Of a stretch of DNA of 64,000 bases, positions 35,270 to 43,962 are shown piece by piece. Origin of the DNA: Haloechinothrix alba (GTDB lineage Bacteria; Actinomycetota; Actinomycetes; Mycobacteriales; Pseudonocardiaceae); NCBI RefSeq assembly GCF_900188115.1, contig NZ_FZNW01000006.1:124001-188000 (forward strand), given 5' to 3'. The notes under the pieces were generated by a model. That model had not been told where the DNA came from. It searched no databases and saw only the letters and a list, made by a program, of their open reading frames with translations. A program made the translations under genes and the position numbers. Every line of letters begins with the position of its first letter. Within the stretch, counting starts at the first letter, position 1.

Positions 35270-36238
35270 GTGTTGTTGGGCGCCGGACTGCTGGTGGGCA
35301 TCGCCGCCGGTGCCGCGGCCGGTGGCTGGTGGATGCCGGGCGGGCTCGTACTCGCCGGGCTGGCGGCAGCCGCCACGGAGCGGACCCGGCGCCCGGCCTG
35401 GCCGGAGCTGCGGGCAACGGCGGCAGCCGTATACGCGACCATGCTGTCGCTGACGTTCGCCACCTACCTCGTTCCCGGCCATGCCGCAGGCACAGCCGTG
35501 GTCCTCGTGGCCGTTACCGCCGCGGCGGTCGGGCTCGGGTGGACCCCGGACCGGCACTTCCGGCGCCTGGTGACGGCGCTGCTGCTGGCCGCGGCCGTCG
35601 CGTTCGTCGCGGTCTGCCTGGCCATCAGGCCCGTCGGCACCGGTACGGCGGGCGTACCCGCCCCGACGGTGCTCGGTGTTGGCGGGGACGTGATCGCCTC
35701 GGGGGTGGTGCTGTTCGCGCTGTTCGCCGGCCTCGACAGGGGACTCGACGGGGGGCTCGACAGGGAGTTCGACAGGGGACAGCGGCGCGGGCTGGTCGTG
35801 CTGCGGCCGGCCGGAGCTATCGGGGTGGCCGTGGCCGTCGCGGGTGCCGCGTTGTACCAGCTGGGCCCCGCGCGGCTCGGCCTGTCCCCGGCGCCGGTGC
35901 GGGACGTGCTGGTCGCGGCCGACGCAGGGGCGCTCGTCGGGGTCGCGCATGCCGTCGTGGCACTGGCGACCGTGACGGGGATGGTCGTGGTGCTCGCCGC
36001 GGCGCGCGACGATCTCGGCAGGACCGCGCCTGCCGCGCGCCACACGAACTCCATGTCCCCGCGGGCGCGGGGAATGGTGCTCACCGCGCCACCGGCGTTA
36101 CTCGCCGCCGCGCTCGCCGTCCTGCCGACCCCGCGTACCGCGCTGCTGCTGGCCTCGTCCGTGGCGCTGATCGCGGCCGTGCTGGGGTGTGTCCGGCCTC
36201 GCGGTGCCGCCCGGCCTGCCTGCCGGTCCGGCGGTTGA
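35270..36238 (+). CDS. Polytopic membrane protein, unknown function
   Basis: 322 residues from GTG 35270 with about eight hydrophobic helices rich in Ala, Val and Gly. A short hydrophilic loop near residues 158-175 consists of imperfect [16 protein letters not shown] tetrapeptides encoded by a ~12-bp DNA repeat (35730-35778). I find no transporter or enzyme motif. It lies between the divergent pepA and the downstream ilvE, and its C-terminus is Arg-rich. It could be a lineage-specific integral membrane protein. Confidence 0.6.
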   Translation: MLLGAGLLVGIAAGAAAGGWWMPGGLVLAGLAAAATERTRRPAWPELRATAAAVYATMLSLTFATYLVPGHAAGTAVVLVAVTAAAVGLGWTPDRHFRRLVTALLLAAAVAFVAVCLAIRPVGTGTAGVPAPTVLGVGGDVIASGVVLFALFAGLDRGLDGGLDREFDRGQRRGLVVLRPAGAIGVAVAVAGAALYQLGPARLGLSPAPVRDVLVAADAGALVGVAHAVVALATVTGMVVVLAAARDDLGRTAPAARHTNSMSPRARGMVLTAPPALLAAALAVLPTPRTALLLASSVALIAAVLGCVRPRGAARPACRSGG

Positions 36239-36341
36239 GCTCCCCATCGGTGCTCGCCGGCTGGGGGCGCGGTACGGGCCCCGGACCTGTCGACCGCAGG
36301 GCAAAGTTGACACAGATCTCCCTCTCCGCTGCCACACGAGA

Positions 36342-36353
36342 TACGGTTCACCC
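36342..36353 (+). promoter_or_regulatory. -10 box of ilvE, probably leaderless
   Basis: TACGGT (36342-36347) ends 6 nt before the ATG at 36354 and there is no SD. A perfect TTGACA at 36307 is too far from it to serve as the matching -35. Confidence 0.4.
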
Positions 36354-37457
36354 ATGACGACCTCACTACCTTTCACCCACAGCCTCAGCTCCAACCCGGC
36401 GACCCCGGAACGCGTCGCTGAGGTACTGGCGAATCCCGGATTCGGTACCCACTTCACCGACCACATGGTGACCGTGCGGTGGGACTCCGGGCGCGGATGG
36501 CACGACGCCACCGTCGAGCCGTACGGTCCGGTGACCCTGGAGCCCGCGACGTCGGTCCTGCACTACGGCCAGGCGATCTTCGAGGGCCTCAAGGCCTATC
36601 GCCAGCCGGACGGCTCGGTGGCCTCGTTCCGGCCGCAGCAGAACGCGGCCCGCTTCCGGCGCTCGGCACGGCGCCTGGCGATCCCCGAGCTCGACGAGGA
36701 GGTCTTCCTCCGGTCGATCGAGGAGCTGATCGCGGTCGATGGTCGCTGGGTGCCCGCGCAGGAAGGTGAGTCGCTGTACCTGCGCCCGTTCACCATCGCC
36801 ACCGAGGCGAGTCTCGGTGTGAACCGCCCGGCGAACAGGTACCTGTACTCGCTGATCGCCTCGCCTGCCGGCTCGTACTTCGCCGGTGGTGTCAAGCCGG
36901 TCAGCGTGTGGCTGTCGACCGACTACACGCGCGCGGCTCCTGGCGGGACCGGCTTCGTCAAGTGCGCCGGCAACTACGCTGCTTCCTTCGTCGCGCAGGC
37001 ACAGGCGGTCGAGCAGGGCTGCGACCAGGTGGTGTGGCTCGACGCGAACGAGCACAGGTGGGTCGAGGAGATGGGCGGCATGAACCTGTTCTTCGTGTTC
37101 GGGTCCGGGGAGAACGCGCACATCGTCACGCCCGAGCTGACCGGCACCCTGCTGCCCGGCGTCACGCGCGACTCGCTGATCACGCTGTGCCGGGACTTCG
37201 GCTACCCGGTGACGGAACGCAAGATCTCCACCGAGGAATGGGAGAAGGCCGCGACCTCGGGAGAGCTGACGGAGGTCTTCGCCTGCGGCACCGCCGCGGT
37301 CATCACGCCGGTCGGCCGGGTGCGGCACGCCGGGGGAGAGTTCGACGTCGGCGGAGGTGACCCCGGCGAGGTCACCATGCGGCTGCGTGGTGAGCTCATC
37401 GGCATCCAGACCGGCACCCATCCCGACCCGCACGGGTGGATGCACCCGCTGACGTGA
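36354..37457 (+). CDS. ilvE: Branched-chain amino acid aminotransferase
   Basis: A 367-residue fold-type IV PLP enzyme that transfers amino groups to the 2-oxo acids of Leu, Ile and Val. The PLP Lys203 is in [14 protein letters not shown]. The [10 protein letters not shown] block and the phosphate-binding [11 protein letters not shown] (~310) are canonical. The start is the first in-frame ATG before the conserved [15 protein letters not shown]. It is convergent with cobT, with 30 bp between stops. Its position beside pepA and cobT matches the mycobacterial order. Confidence 0.95.
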   Translation: MTTSLPFTHSLSSNPATPERVAEVLANPGFGTHFTDHMVTVRWDSGRGWHDATVEPYGPVTLEPATSVLHYGQAIFEGLKAYRQPDGSVASFRPQQNAARFRRSARRLAIPELDEEVFLRSIEELIAVDGRWVPAQEGESLYLRPFTIATEASLGVNRPANRYLYSLIASPAGSYFAGGVKPVSVWLSTDYTRAAPGGTGFVKCAGNYAASFVAQAQAVEQGCDQVVWLDANEHRWVEEMGGMNLFFVFGSGENAHIVTPELTGTLLPGVTRDSLITLCRDFGYPVTERKISTEEWEKAATSGELTEVFACGTAAVITPVGRVRHAGGEFDVGGGDPGEVTMRLRGELIGIQTGTHPDPHGWMHPLT

Positions 37458-37487
37458 GGCGCAGGGCGCGGGTTGCGGATTCGCAGG

Positions 37488-38594
37488 CTACTCGGCGGCC
37501 GAGCCGGTCCCGGCGTGCACGCTGGTCGCGGTGCTGAGCATCGGGAGCAGTGCCGCACCCGCGCCCGCACCCATGTCGAACTCCAGCACGGGGTCGAGCC
37601 CCAGATGCTCGAGTGCGACGGCGTGCGCCGGTTCCGGCTCGAGATGGGTCGCGCGCCACCAGAGGCAGGCCCCAGGCGCGAGCTCGTTGGCCGCGAGCGC
37701 GGCCGCCGCCGCCGTCATCCCGTCGAGCAGTACCGGGGTCCGCCGGAGGGCGGCTTGCGCCAGGAAACCCGCGATGGCCGCGATATCCGTCCCGCCGACG
37801 GTGCGCAGGTATGCCAGCGGAGCGTGCTGCCCCCGGCGTGCGCGGCGCAGCGCGTCGCGGATGGCCACCGTCTTGCGCATCCATGCGCGGTCGTCGATGC
37901 CGGAGCCGCGCCCGGCCACAGCCACCGGCTCGGCACCTGCCAGCGCCGCGACGACGGTCGCCGCCGGTGTCGACGCGGCGACCCCGATGCCGGTGGCCAG
38001 CAGCAGGTCGGCCCCGGCGTCGACCTCCGCGTCCGCGATGGTCATGCCTGCCCGGACGGCGGAGACGGTGTCGCGCTCGTCAAGGGCGTTCTCGACATCG
38101 ATCGCGCCGGAGGAACGGCGGATCTTGAAGCGTGACTCGGCGAGCGACTCGTCGACATCGCCGGACAGCCCGATGTCGATGATCCGGGGGCTGACCCCCG
38201 CGAGCTCGGCGAACAGGCGCATGGCAACGTCTGCGCCGGAGGTCGGGGCCGTGATCAGGTCGGCCGTCGAGTTCGTCTCGCGGGCCGACACGCGCCTGGC
38301 CGCGATGCCGTGGTCGGCGGCGAACACCACGGGGCGGGGTGCGCGCAGCGGCCGGGGCGGGAATCGCCCCTGGCATGCCGCGATCCAGGCGGCGAGCTCG
38401 TCGAGGGGGCCCAGCCCGCCTGCGCGCGCCTGCGCCGTGCTGCGCTCGCCGGTCCGTCGCCGGGGCGGCACGGGGGTGCTCAACAGGGGCGCGCCCGCCT
38501 GCGCAAGGACCTTGGCCCGTGCCGCGTCGTCAGGTGAGTCGACAGGGCCGAACTCTGGAGTGTCGTTCCGTGCGCTGTCCTGGTCCGATGTCAT
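37488..38594 (-). CDS. cobT: CobT-like nicotinate-nucleotide:DMB phosphoribosyltransferase, active-site variant
   Basis: 368 residues with the CobT core: FAADHGIAARRVSA (~90), GRGSGIDDRAWMRKTVAIRDALRR (~225-250) and TDIAAIAGFLAQAALRRTPVLLDG (~270). CobT makes alpha-ribazole phosphate for the lower ligand of cobalamin. Two catalytic glutamates of the family appear to be missing: the GEMGIGNTT region reads ATGIGVAASTPAA (~200), and the late GEGxGA loop reads MGAGAGAALL (~350). It may be a diverged enzyme with altered base use or a non-catalytic homologue. No other cobalamin gene is in the window. It starts 12 bp after the DUF3043 gene stop, so the two form one unit. Confidence 0.8.
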   Translation of the reverse strand: MTSDQDSARNDTPEFGPVDSPDDAARAKVLAQAGAPLLSTPVPPRRRTGERSTAQARAGGLGPLDELAAWIAACQGRFPPRPLRAPRPVVFAADHGIAARRVSARETNSTADLITAPTSGADVAMRLFAELAGVSPRIIDIGLSGDVDESLAESRFKIRRSSGAIDVENALDERDTVSAVRAGMTIADAEVDAGADLLLATGIGVAASTPAATVVAALAGAEPVAVAGRGSGIDDRAWMRKTVAIRDALRRARRGQHAPLAYLRTVGGTDIAAIAGFLAQAALRRTPVLLDGMTAAAAALAANELAPGACLWWRATHLEPEPAHAVALEHLGLDPVLEFDMGAGAGAALLPMLSTATSVHAGTGSAAE

Positions 38595-38606
38595 AGCACA
38601 ATCCCG

Positions 38607-39302
38607 TCAGTGCACGCGAACGGAGTCGCCGGGCTTGACCCGCGGTTTCGGCACCCGCAACCTGCGCAGCTGGGTGGCCCGCACGAAGGCGTACCAGCCG
38701 ATGGACCGTCCCTTGATCACCTCGTTCGGGAAGTGTTCCCGTGCCAGTTTGGTGATCCTGCGCCCGTTCGCCACGCCCTCGACCACCATGCCGAAGAGCA
38801 TCACCGTGGTTGCCAGCGTGGCAGCCTGCTGGATGGCCGGGTCGGGTACGAGCAGGGACAGGAAGACGACGATCGCCAGCGGCATGAACAGCCCGAGCAG
38901 GTTGCGGCGCGAGTCGACCACGTCGCGGACGAACGCCTTGACCGGGCCGCGGTCGCGAGGCAGCAGGTAGCGCTCGTCTCCGGCCATCATGCGTTCCCTG
39001 CGCTCCCTGGTCGCGGCCCGGCGTTCCTCCTTGCTCATCTTCGTGCCCGGGTTCTGTTTGCGCTGCTGCCTGCTGCGCTTGATGGCTTCCCGGGTGTTCT
39101 TCGGCGGCGGAGCCACCGGCCCCCTGCGCTTGCTCTCGGCCTCGCGGCGGCGCGGTGTGGGCCTGCCCTTCTTCGGCGTGCCCCCCTTGACGGCCTCCTG
39201 ACCGGCCTGAGTGTCGCCGGCGCCTGCCGTGCTTCCGGCGGCCGGGTCGCCCTCGGCCCCGGACTCTGCTGCTGACGTGCTGTTACGACGGAAGAAGCTC
39301 AC
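38607..39302 (-). CDS. DUF3043 family membrane protein
   Basis: 231 residues. The N-terminal ~110 residues are highly charged (KKGRPTPRRREAESKRRG, then a KRSRQQRKQNPGTKMSKEERR block). They are followed by two membrane helices (~145-190) and a conserved basic C-terminus. This layout and the ERYLLPRDRGPVKAFVRDVVDSRR block are those of DUF3043, the gene upstream of cobT in mycobacteria (Rv2206). On the minus strand TACAAT lies ~14 nt before the GTG, implying a very short leader. Divergent from erpA. Role unknown. Confidence 0.8.
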   Translation of the reverse strand: MSFFRRNSTSAAESGAEGDPAAGSTAGAGDTQAGQEAVKGGTPKKGRPTPRRREAESKRRGPVAPPPKNTREAIKRSRQQRKQNPGTKMSKEERRAATRERRERMMAGDERYLLPRDRGPVKAFVRDVVDSRRNLLGLFMPLAIVVFLSLLVPDPAIQQAATLATTVMLFGMVVEGVANGRRITKLAREHFPNEVIKGRSIGWYAFVRATQLRRLRVPKPRVKPGDSVRVH

Positions 39303-39448
39303 CGGCCCAGAGTATTGTAGGCGTCACGATGATGTTCAGCCGGTCGCAGCATGTGCCACCATGAAAGGGCACGGAATACACCGTGTTGCGCCGACGTTCG
39401 CACCGGTGAACGCGACGAACGCATGACAGCGACATCTTGAGGAGTGCC

Positions 39449-39823
39449 ATGACGACTGCTGAGCAGAGCGGCCCCCAGACCGGGACGGCTGAAGCCACGC
39501 ACGGCGTGATCCTGTCCGATGCGGCCGCGGCCAAGGCGAAGGCCCTGCTCGAGCAGGAGGGCCGTGACGACATGCACCTGCGTCTGGCTGTGCAGCCCGG
39601 TGGGTGTGCTGGCCTCCGCTACCAGCTCTTCTTCGACGAGCGCGCCCTGGACGGGGACTTGGTCCGCGACTTCAACGGGTTGCAGGTTGCGGTCGACCGG
39701 ATGAGCGCCCCGTACGTCCAGGAGGCCGTGATCGACTTCGTGGACACCATCGAGAAGCAGGGCTTCACGATCGAGAACCCGCAGGCTACGGGTTCCTGCG
39801 CCTGCGGGGACTCGTTCAACTGA
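39449..39823 (+). CDS. erpA: Iron-sulfur cluster carrier (ErpA/IscA/HesB type)
   Basis: 124 residues, A-type carrier that transfers Fe-S clusters to client enzymes. The three conserved cysteines are present: one in PGGCAGLRYQ and two in the C-terminal SCACGDSF. The start at 39449 is chosen because TGAGGAG is 5 nt upstream; an ATG 12 nt earlier has no SD. Clients encoded in this window could include aconitase, MoaA, BioB and the Rieske protein. Two hairpins follow. Confidence 0.9.
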   Translation: MTTAEQSGPQTGTAEATHGVILSDAAAAKAKALLEQEGRDDMHLRLAVQPGGCAGLRYQLFFDERALDGDLVRDFNGLQVAVDRMSAPYVQEAVIDFVDTIEKQGFTIENPQATGSCACGDSFN

Positions 39824-39837
39824 TCAGGCGAGCGTCC

Positions 39838-39867
39838 GGCTGGCAGCCGGTTGGATGGCTGCCAGCC
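39838..39867 (+). terminator. 11-bp perfect hairpin after erpA
   Basis: GGCTGGCAGCC (39838-39848) pairs with 39857-39867 around an 8-nt loop, 15 bp after the erpA stop. Confidence 0.75.
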
Positions 39868-39888
39868 AGCGTTCTCCGAACGACGAAC

Positions 39889-39918
39889 GGGGCCGCGAGC
39901 ACATGTGCTCACGGCCCC
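39889..39918. terminator. Second hairpin between convergent units
   Basis: GGGGCCG (39889-39895) pairs with CGGCCCC (39912-39918), then GAGCAC/GTGCTC pair after one C-A mismatch, with a 2-nt loop. With the neighbouring hairpin it probably insulates erpA from the convergent small ORF and asnB. Confidence 0.65.
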
Positions 39919-39953
39919 GCTGTATCTGGAGTTGGCTTGGGGGAGTGCGGACC

Positions 39954-40124
39954 CTAGACGTACTCGTCGAGGTCCGCGATCTGTGCGCAACACCGATCGT
40001 CGACATCCCAGGTCGGTGCCCTCGGTGGCGGGGGCACCGCGCTCGTAGGCGTCAGCGCGTTCGGGAGCTCGGCGCAGTCAGCGATGAGCTCGTGCATGGT
40101 CTCCGGTTCGGTTACCTTCGTCAC
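39954..40124 (-). CDS. Small Cys-containing ORF downstream of asnB
   Basis: From GTG 40124 (56 residues) or ATG 40097 (47 residues, GGAG upstream): MHELIADCAELPNALTPTSA, a Pro run, then a DDRCCAQIADLDEYV end. Codon third positions are G/C-rich in the way of real genes here and the stop is clean. It lies 145 bp past the asnB stop in the same direction. Three cysteines and an acidic C-terminus are its only features. It could be a small metal- or cluster-binding protein. No homologue recognised. Confidence 0.35.
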   Translation of the reverse strand: MTKVTEPETMHELIADCAELPNALTPTSAVPPPPRAPTWDVDDRCCAQIADLDEYV

Positions 40125-40268
40125 ATCTGCTGACGGTAGAGACTCGTTCCCGAGCACAACACCCCTACTCGCAAGTAATCTCCTCGCCCCGCTCGACATA
40201 GCTCGACCGGTCGACAAGACCTGCCGCGCCGTCCGGGCTGTCGCCGCGGGCGGCGCGGCAGGCGTGCC

Positions 40269-42197
40269 CTACAGCTTCACCGGGTAGTGCGGCTCGGGAA
40301 CAGCGGGCTTGATGCGGCCCTCCACGAAGATCCCGTGCCAGATCATGAACACCAGCAGCGCCCAGATCCGGCGGCTGTGATCCACGTTCCCGGCCTTGTG
40401 GTCCTCGAGCAGCCTGCGCACCGCCGGCTTGTCGAGCACATCGTCGGTGGCCGAGTCATCGATGATCGCCCTGGCCCACTCGTACATGTCGGTCCGCAGC
40501 CAGTACCGGATCGGTACCGGGAAGCCGAGCTTGCGGCGGTTGAGTACGTGCTCCGGGACGATCATGGCGAGTGCGCGCCGCAAGGCATGTTTCGTGGTGG
40601 CCTTGGTGATCTTCTCGTCGAGCGGGATCCCGGACGCGACGTCGAACACCGCGGAGTCGAGGAACGGGACACGGAGCTCGAGCGAGTTCGCCATGGTCAT
40701 CTTGTCCGCCTTGACCAGGATGTCTCCCCGCAACCAGGTGAACAGGTCGACGTGCTGCATGCGCGCGACCGGGTCCCATCCCGCCGAGATGCGGTACGGC
40801 TCCGCCGTGACGTCCTGATGTCCGACGCCCTCGTCGAACGTGCGCAGGACGCGGCGTAGCTGGTCGTCGCGGAACAGCCGCGCGTTGCCGTAGTAGCGTT
40901 CCTCGAGCGGGATCGAGCCGCGGCGCAGCAGGTCCTTGCCACGCGTGCCCTCCGGGATCCGTGCCGACACCGCACCGAGGAGCGTGCGTACCCGGCCGGG
41001 AACCTTCTCGAAGGGTGCGAGCGAGAGTGGTTCACGGTAGATCGTGTACCCGCCGAAGAGCTCGTCCGCGCCTTCCCCGGACAGCACGACCTTGACGTGC
41101 TTGCGGGCCTCGCGCGCGATGAACCACAGCGGGACGAGGGCGGGGTCGGCCACCGGGTCGTCCAGGTACCACACGATCAGCGGCAGCACGTCCATCATCT
41201 CCTGCGCCGAGACCGTGCGCACGACATGCTTGACACCGATGGCCTCGGTCGACTCCGCCGCTACATCGACCTCCGAGTAGCCCTCGCGCTCGAATCCGGT
41301 GGTGAACGTGACCAGGTCCGGGTTGTGCTCGCGGGCCAGTGCCGCGATCGCGGTCGAGTCGATGCCGCCGGACAGGAATGCGCCGACGGTCACGTCGGCA
41401 CGCATGTGTTTGGCCACGGAGTCCCGTAGCACCGAGGCGATCCGCTGGTGCAGTTCGGAGGCCTCCGCGTGCCCTGTCACCTTGCGCGCGGTGAACTCGG
41501 GGGCGAAGTACCGCTCGAAAACAGGGGACTCGCCGGGGGAGACGGTGAACGAGCATCCCGACTCGACCCGCCGGACGGCGCCGTGCAGTGACTCCGGCTC
41601 GGGCACGTACTGCAACGTCAGGTAGTGCTGCAGTGCCGTGCGGTCGAGCTCGGCTGCCAGCCCGAGCGTGCCGGTGAGCTCGAGGAGGCTCTTCTTCTCG
41701 CTGGAGAACGCGGTTCCGGCCGGGCCCGTGGCGTAGAAGAGCGGCTTGATGCCGAACGGGTCGCGCGCTCCGAAGACGACGCGGCGCTCGGCGTCCCAGA
41801 TCAGGAACGCGAACATGCCGCGCAGCCGCCCGACGGCGGACGGCCCGAGGTAGTGGTATGCGGCGATGATCACTTCGCCGTCGCCTGAGGTATGGAACAC
41901 AGCGCCGTGCTGTGTGATCAGTTCCTCACGCAGCTCGAGATAGTTGTAGATCTCGCCGTTGAACAGCAGGGTGTATCGCTGCTCGGCTTCCGGAGGTCCC
42001 CAGGTCAGCGGCTGATGGGAGTGCTCGATGTCGATGATCGACAGGCGGTTGAACCCGTAGACGACCTCGTCGTCGACCCACGTGTCGCTCTCGTCGGGGC
42101 CGCGGTGCCGCTGGCAGTGCAACGCGGCCGCCACCGCCGACCGCGCCTGCTGGGTGTCGTGGGTGGTGCCGCAGATCAGTCCGAGCAGGCCGCACAC
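40269..42197 (-). CDS. asnB: Asparagine synthetase (glutamine-hydrolysing)
   Basis: 642 residues. Cys2 of MCGLLGLI is the glutaminase nucleophile after Met removal, and NGEIYNYLELR belongs to the same domain. The synthetase domain has the PP-motif LSGGIDST (~265) and SGEGADELFGGY. The long form is the housekeeping AsnB of actinobacteria. The mycobacterial/corynebacterial equivalent (LtsA) also affects cell-wall peptidoglycan amidation. It is divergent from ctaC, as in M. tuberculosis (Rv2201/Rv2200c). Confidence 0.95.
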   Translation of the reverse strand: MCGLLGLICGTTHDTQQARSAVAAALHCQRHRGPDESDTWVDDEVVYGFNRLSIIDIEHSHQPLTWGPPEAEQRYTLLFNGEIYNYLELREELITQHGAVFHTSGDGEVIIAAYHYLGPSAVGRLRGMFAFLIWDAERRVVFGARDPFGIKPLFYATGPAGTAFSSEKKSLLELTGTLGLAAELDRTALQHYLTLQYVPEPESLHGAVRRVESGCSFTVSPGESPVFERYFAPEFTARKVTGHAEASELHQRIASVLRDSVAKHMRADVTVGAFLSGGIDSTAIAALAREHNPDLVTFTTGFEREGYSEVDVAAESTEAIGVKHVVRTVSAQEMMDVLPLIVWYLDDPVADPALVPLWFIAREARKHVKVVLSGEGADELFGGYTIYREPLSLAPFEKVPGRVRTLLGAVSARIPEGTRGKDLLRRGSIPLEERYYGNARLFRDDQLRRVLRTFDEGVGHQDVTAEPYRISAGWDPVARMQHVDLFTWLRGDILVKADKMTMANSLELRVPFLDSAVFDVASGIPLDEKITKATTKHALRRALAMIVPEHVLNRRKLGFPVPIRYWLRTDMYEWARAIIDDSATDDVLDKPAVRRLLEDHKAGNVDHSRRIWALLVFMIWHGIFVEGRIKPAVPEPHYPVKL

Positions 42198-42479
42198 GGG
42201 TCCTCACACTTCCTTCGCACTCGTCGTCGCTCACCGGTCCTGGCAGGTGAGAGTCAAGTATGCCGGTCGTGTCACCCGTGCCTGATCAAGCCCCGGTCCG
42301 GCGGCCCCGCCTCGGGCGTGTGCGCGGGGTCGATTCGGTGCTCCAGGGGCGCGACAGCCGCCGTCCGACCGGGTCTGGCCAGGGGTGTGGGCACCTCTCC
42401 CCCTTGCGTCGGGGGGCAGGGTGTTTCGGCTAGGCTCTGCCCGAGCGTTCGGAAAAACTCTCTGAGGAGGCGTGGCGCA
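42198..42479. other. Divergent asnB/ctaC intergenic region
   Basis: 282 bp. A TAGGCT (42431-42436) is a plausible -10 for ctaC. TTGACT on the minus strand near 42250 may be a -35 for asnB. A G-run (42411-42416) lies just upstream of the ctaC promoter. No other feature seen. Confidence 0.35.
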
Positions 42480-43403
42480 GTGACTCTGAAGGAGCGCAGC
42501 CCGGTGTCGCGGTGGTCCCGGGCCGGCAAGGCGAGTGTCCTTGCCGGCATCGTCGCACTCACGGTGACGGGCTGCTCGGCCGAGGAGGTTCTGCGATTCG
42601 GGTGGCCGGAAGGCGTCACCCCGCAGGCCGAGGAGATGCGCCAGCTGTGGACCTGGGCGACCGTGGCCGCGTTGGTCGTCGGTGTGATCGTGTGGGGCCT
42701 GATCCTGTGGTCGGTGGCGTTCCACCGGAAGAAGAAGGGCGACTCGGGCGAGCTGCCCCGGCAGTTCCAGTACAACGTTCCGCTGGAGCTGTTCTGCGTG
42801 GTCATCCCGGTCGTGATGGTCTGCGTGCTGTTCTTCTTCACCGTGACCACCGAGTTCTCGGTTCTCGACGAGGACGAGGACCCGGACGTGGCCATCGAGG
42901 TCGTGGCGTTCCAGTGGAACTGGGAGTTCCGCCACCTCGATGCCGAGACGCCGGACGGTGAGCCGGTCAGCACCGTGGGCAGCACCGACGACATCCCGAT
43001 CCTGGTCCTGCCGACCGACCGCTCCATCGGCTACGAGCTGCGCTCGACGGACGTGATCCACTCCTTCTGGGTCCCCGAGTTCCTGTTCAAGCGGGACGTC
43101 TTCCCCGAGCCGGAGCGCAACAACCAGGACAACACGTTCCAGAACACCATCGAGCGGGAAGGCTCGTTCGTCGGGCGGTGCGCCGAGCTGTGTGGCACCT
43201 ACCACTCGATGATGAACTTCGAGGTGCGTGCGGTCTCCCCCGAGCAGTACGACGAGTACCTGGGCCTGATGTCCCGGGTGAACGAGGAGACCGGCCGGCC
43301 GTACACCACGCCGCAGGCTCTCGAGGCGATGGGCCTGCCGTCCCAGGCCGAGACGACCGCGCCGTTCGACCCGGACCGCACCGCCCGCGAGCCCTCCGGC
43401 TAG
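42480..43403 (+). CDS. ctaC: Cytochrome c oxidase subunit II (aa3 type)
   Basis: 307 residues. The signal peptide ends in the lipobox LTVTGC, so it is probably a lipoprotein. Two TM helices follow (~60-80 and ~100-120). The periplasmic cupredoxin domain holds the CuA ligands His (STDVIHSFW), Cys-x3-Cys with His and Met (GRCAELCGTYHSMM, ~235). It accepts electrons from the QcrC dihaem subunit in the bc1-aa3 supercomplex. GTG start with TGAGGAGG upstream. It is 79 bp before ctaF. The catalytic subunit ctaD is not in the window. Confidence 0.95.
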   Translation: MTLKERSPVSRWSRAGKASVLAGIVALTVTGCSAEEVLRFGWPEGVTPQAEEMRQLWTWATVAALVVGVIVWGLILWSVAFHRKKKGDSGELPRQFQYNVPLELFCVVIPVVMVCVLFFFTVTTEFSVLDEDEDPDVAIEVVAFQWNWEFRHLDAETPDGEPVSTVGSTDDIPILVLPTDRSIGYELRSTDVIHSFWVPEFLFKRDVFPEPERNNQDNTFQNTIEREGSFVGRCAELCGTYHSMMNFEVRAVSPEQYDEYLGLMSRVNEETGRPYTTPQALEAMGLPSQAETTAPFDPDRTAREPSG

Positions 43404-43482
43404 CCACAGCGGTCCGGCTCCGGGAGCGGGGTGGACACATCCGGCAGTGCGTCCGGTGACGAGTTGAGAGTGAGGACTTCCG

Positions 43483-43902
43483 ATGAAGGTCGAAGCCCGG
43501 ATATTCGACATGGTGACCGTCTTCGCCGCCGTCGTGGCTGTGCTCTACGGCGTCGGCACGCACCTGTGGATGCCGTACGGGGTCGAGCCGATCGGGTTGA
43601 TCGCCTTGATCCTGACCGCTGGGCTGTCGTTGATGATCGGTAGCTACTTCCGTTTCGTCGAGCGCCGCCTCACCCCGCGGCCGGAAGACCGCGACGACGC
43701 CGAGATCCACGAGGGTGCAGGCGAGCTGGGCTTCTTCAGCCCCGGAAGCTACTGGCCGGTCGCCATCGCCGCCGGGGCGGCGCTGGCCGGCATCGCCCTG
43801 GCCGTCATGCAGTGGTGGCTGGTCGTCGTCGCGGTGGTCGGCATCCTGATCACTGTCGGTGGGCTCGTCTTCGAGTACCACACCCGCTCCCCCCAGACCT
43901 AG
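43483..43902 (+). CDS. ctaF: Cytochrome c oxidase subunit IV, actinobacterial
   Basis: 139 residues with four hydrophobic helices (~8-30, 37-58, 92-110, 112-132) and the family block GSYFRFVERRLTPRPEDRDDAEI in the central loop. This small subunit is found only in actinobacterial aa3 oxidases, always next to ctaC. It stabilises the bc1-aa3 supercomplex. The gene is followed 8 bp later by the third copy of the shared palindrome. Confidence 0.95.
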   Translation: MKVEARIFDMVTVFAAVVAVLYGVGTHLWMPYGVEPIGLIALILTAGLSLMIGSYFRFVERRLTPRPEDRDDAEIHEGAGELGFFSPGSYWPVAIAAGAALAGIALAVMQWWLVVVAVVGILITVGGLVFEYHTRSPQT

Positions 43903-43910
43903 CATGTTGT

Positions 43911-43959
43911 GCTGAATGACGCTTTCAGCTCACGAGACGGACTGAAAGCGTCATTCAGC
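43911..43959. terminator. 18-bp perfect-stem bidirectional hairpin, copy 3 of the repeated palindrome
   Basis: Positions 43911-43928 pair perfectly with 43942-43959 around a 13-nt loop. The first 16 bp of each arm are identical to the palindromes at 498-550 and 6453-6501. It separates the convergent ctaF and trpD, starting 8 bp after one stop and ending 3 bp before the other. Confidence 0.75.
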
Positions 43960-43962
43960 GAA

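Noticed and set aside
36307-36312. Perfect TTGACA as -35 for ilvE
   Set aside because: No -10 lies 16-19 bp downstream; the only good -10 (36342) is ~29 bp away.
39954-42197. Lasso-peptide or other RiPP locus built on asnB and a small Cys-rich ORF
   Set aside because: AsnB is the full-length housekeeping enzyme in conserved synteny with ctaC. There is no leader peptidase, PqqD-like protein or transporter.
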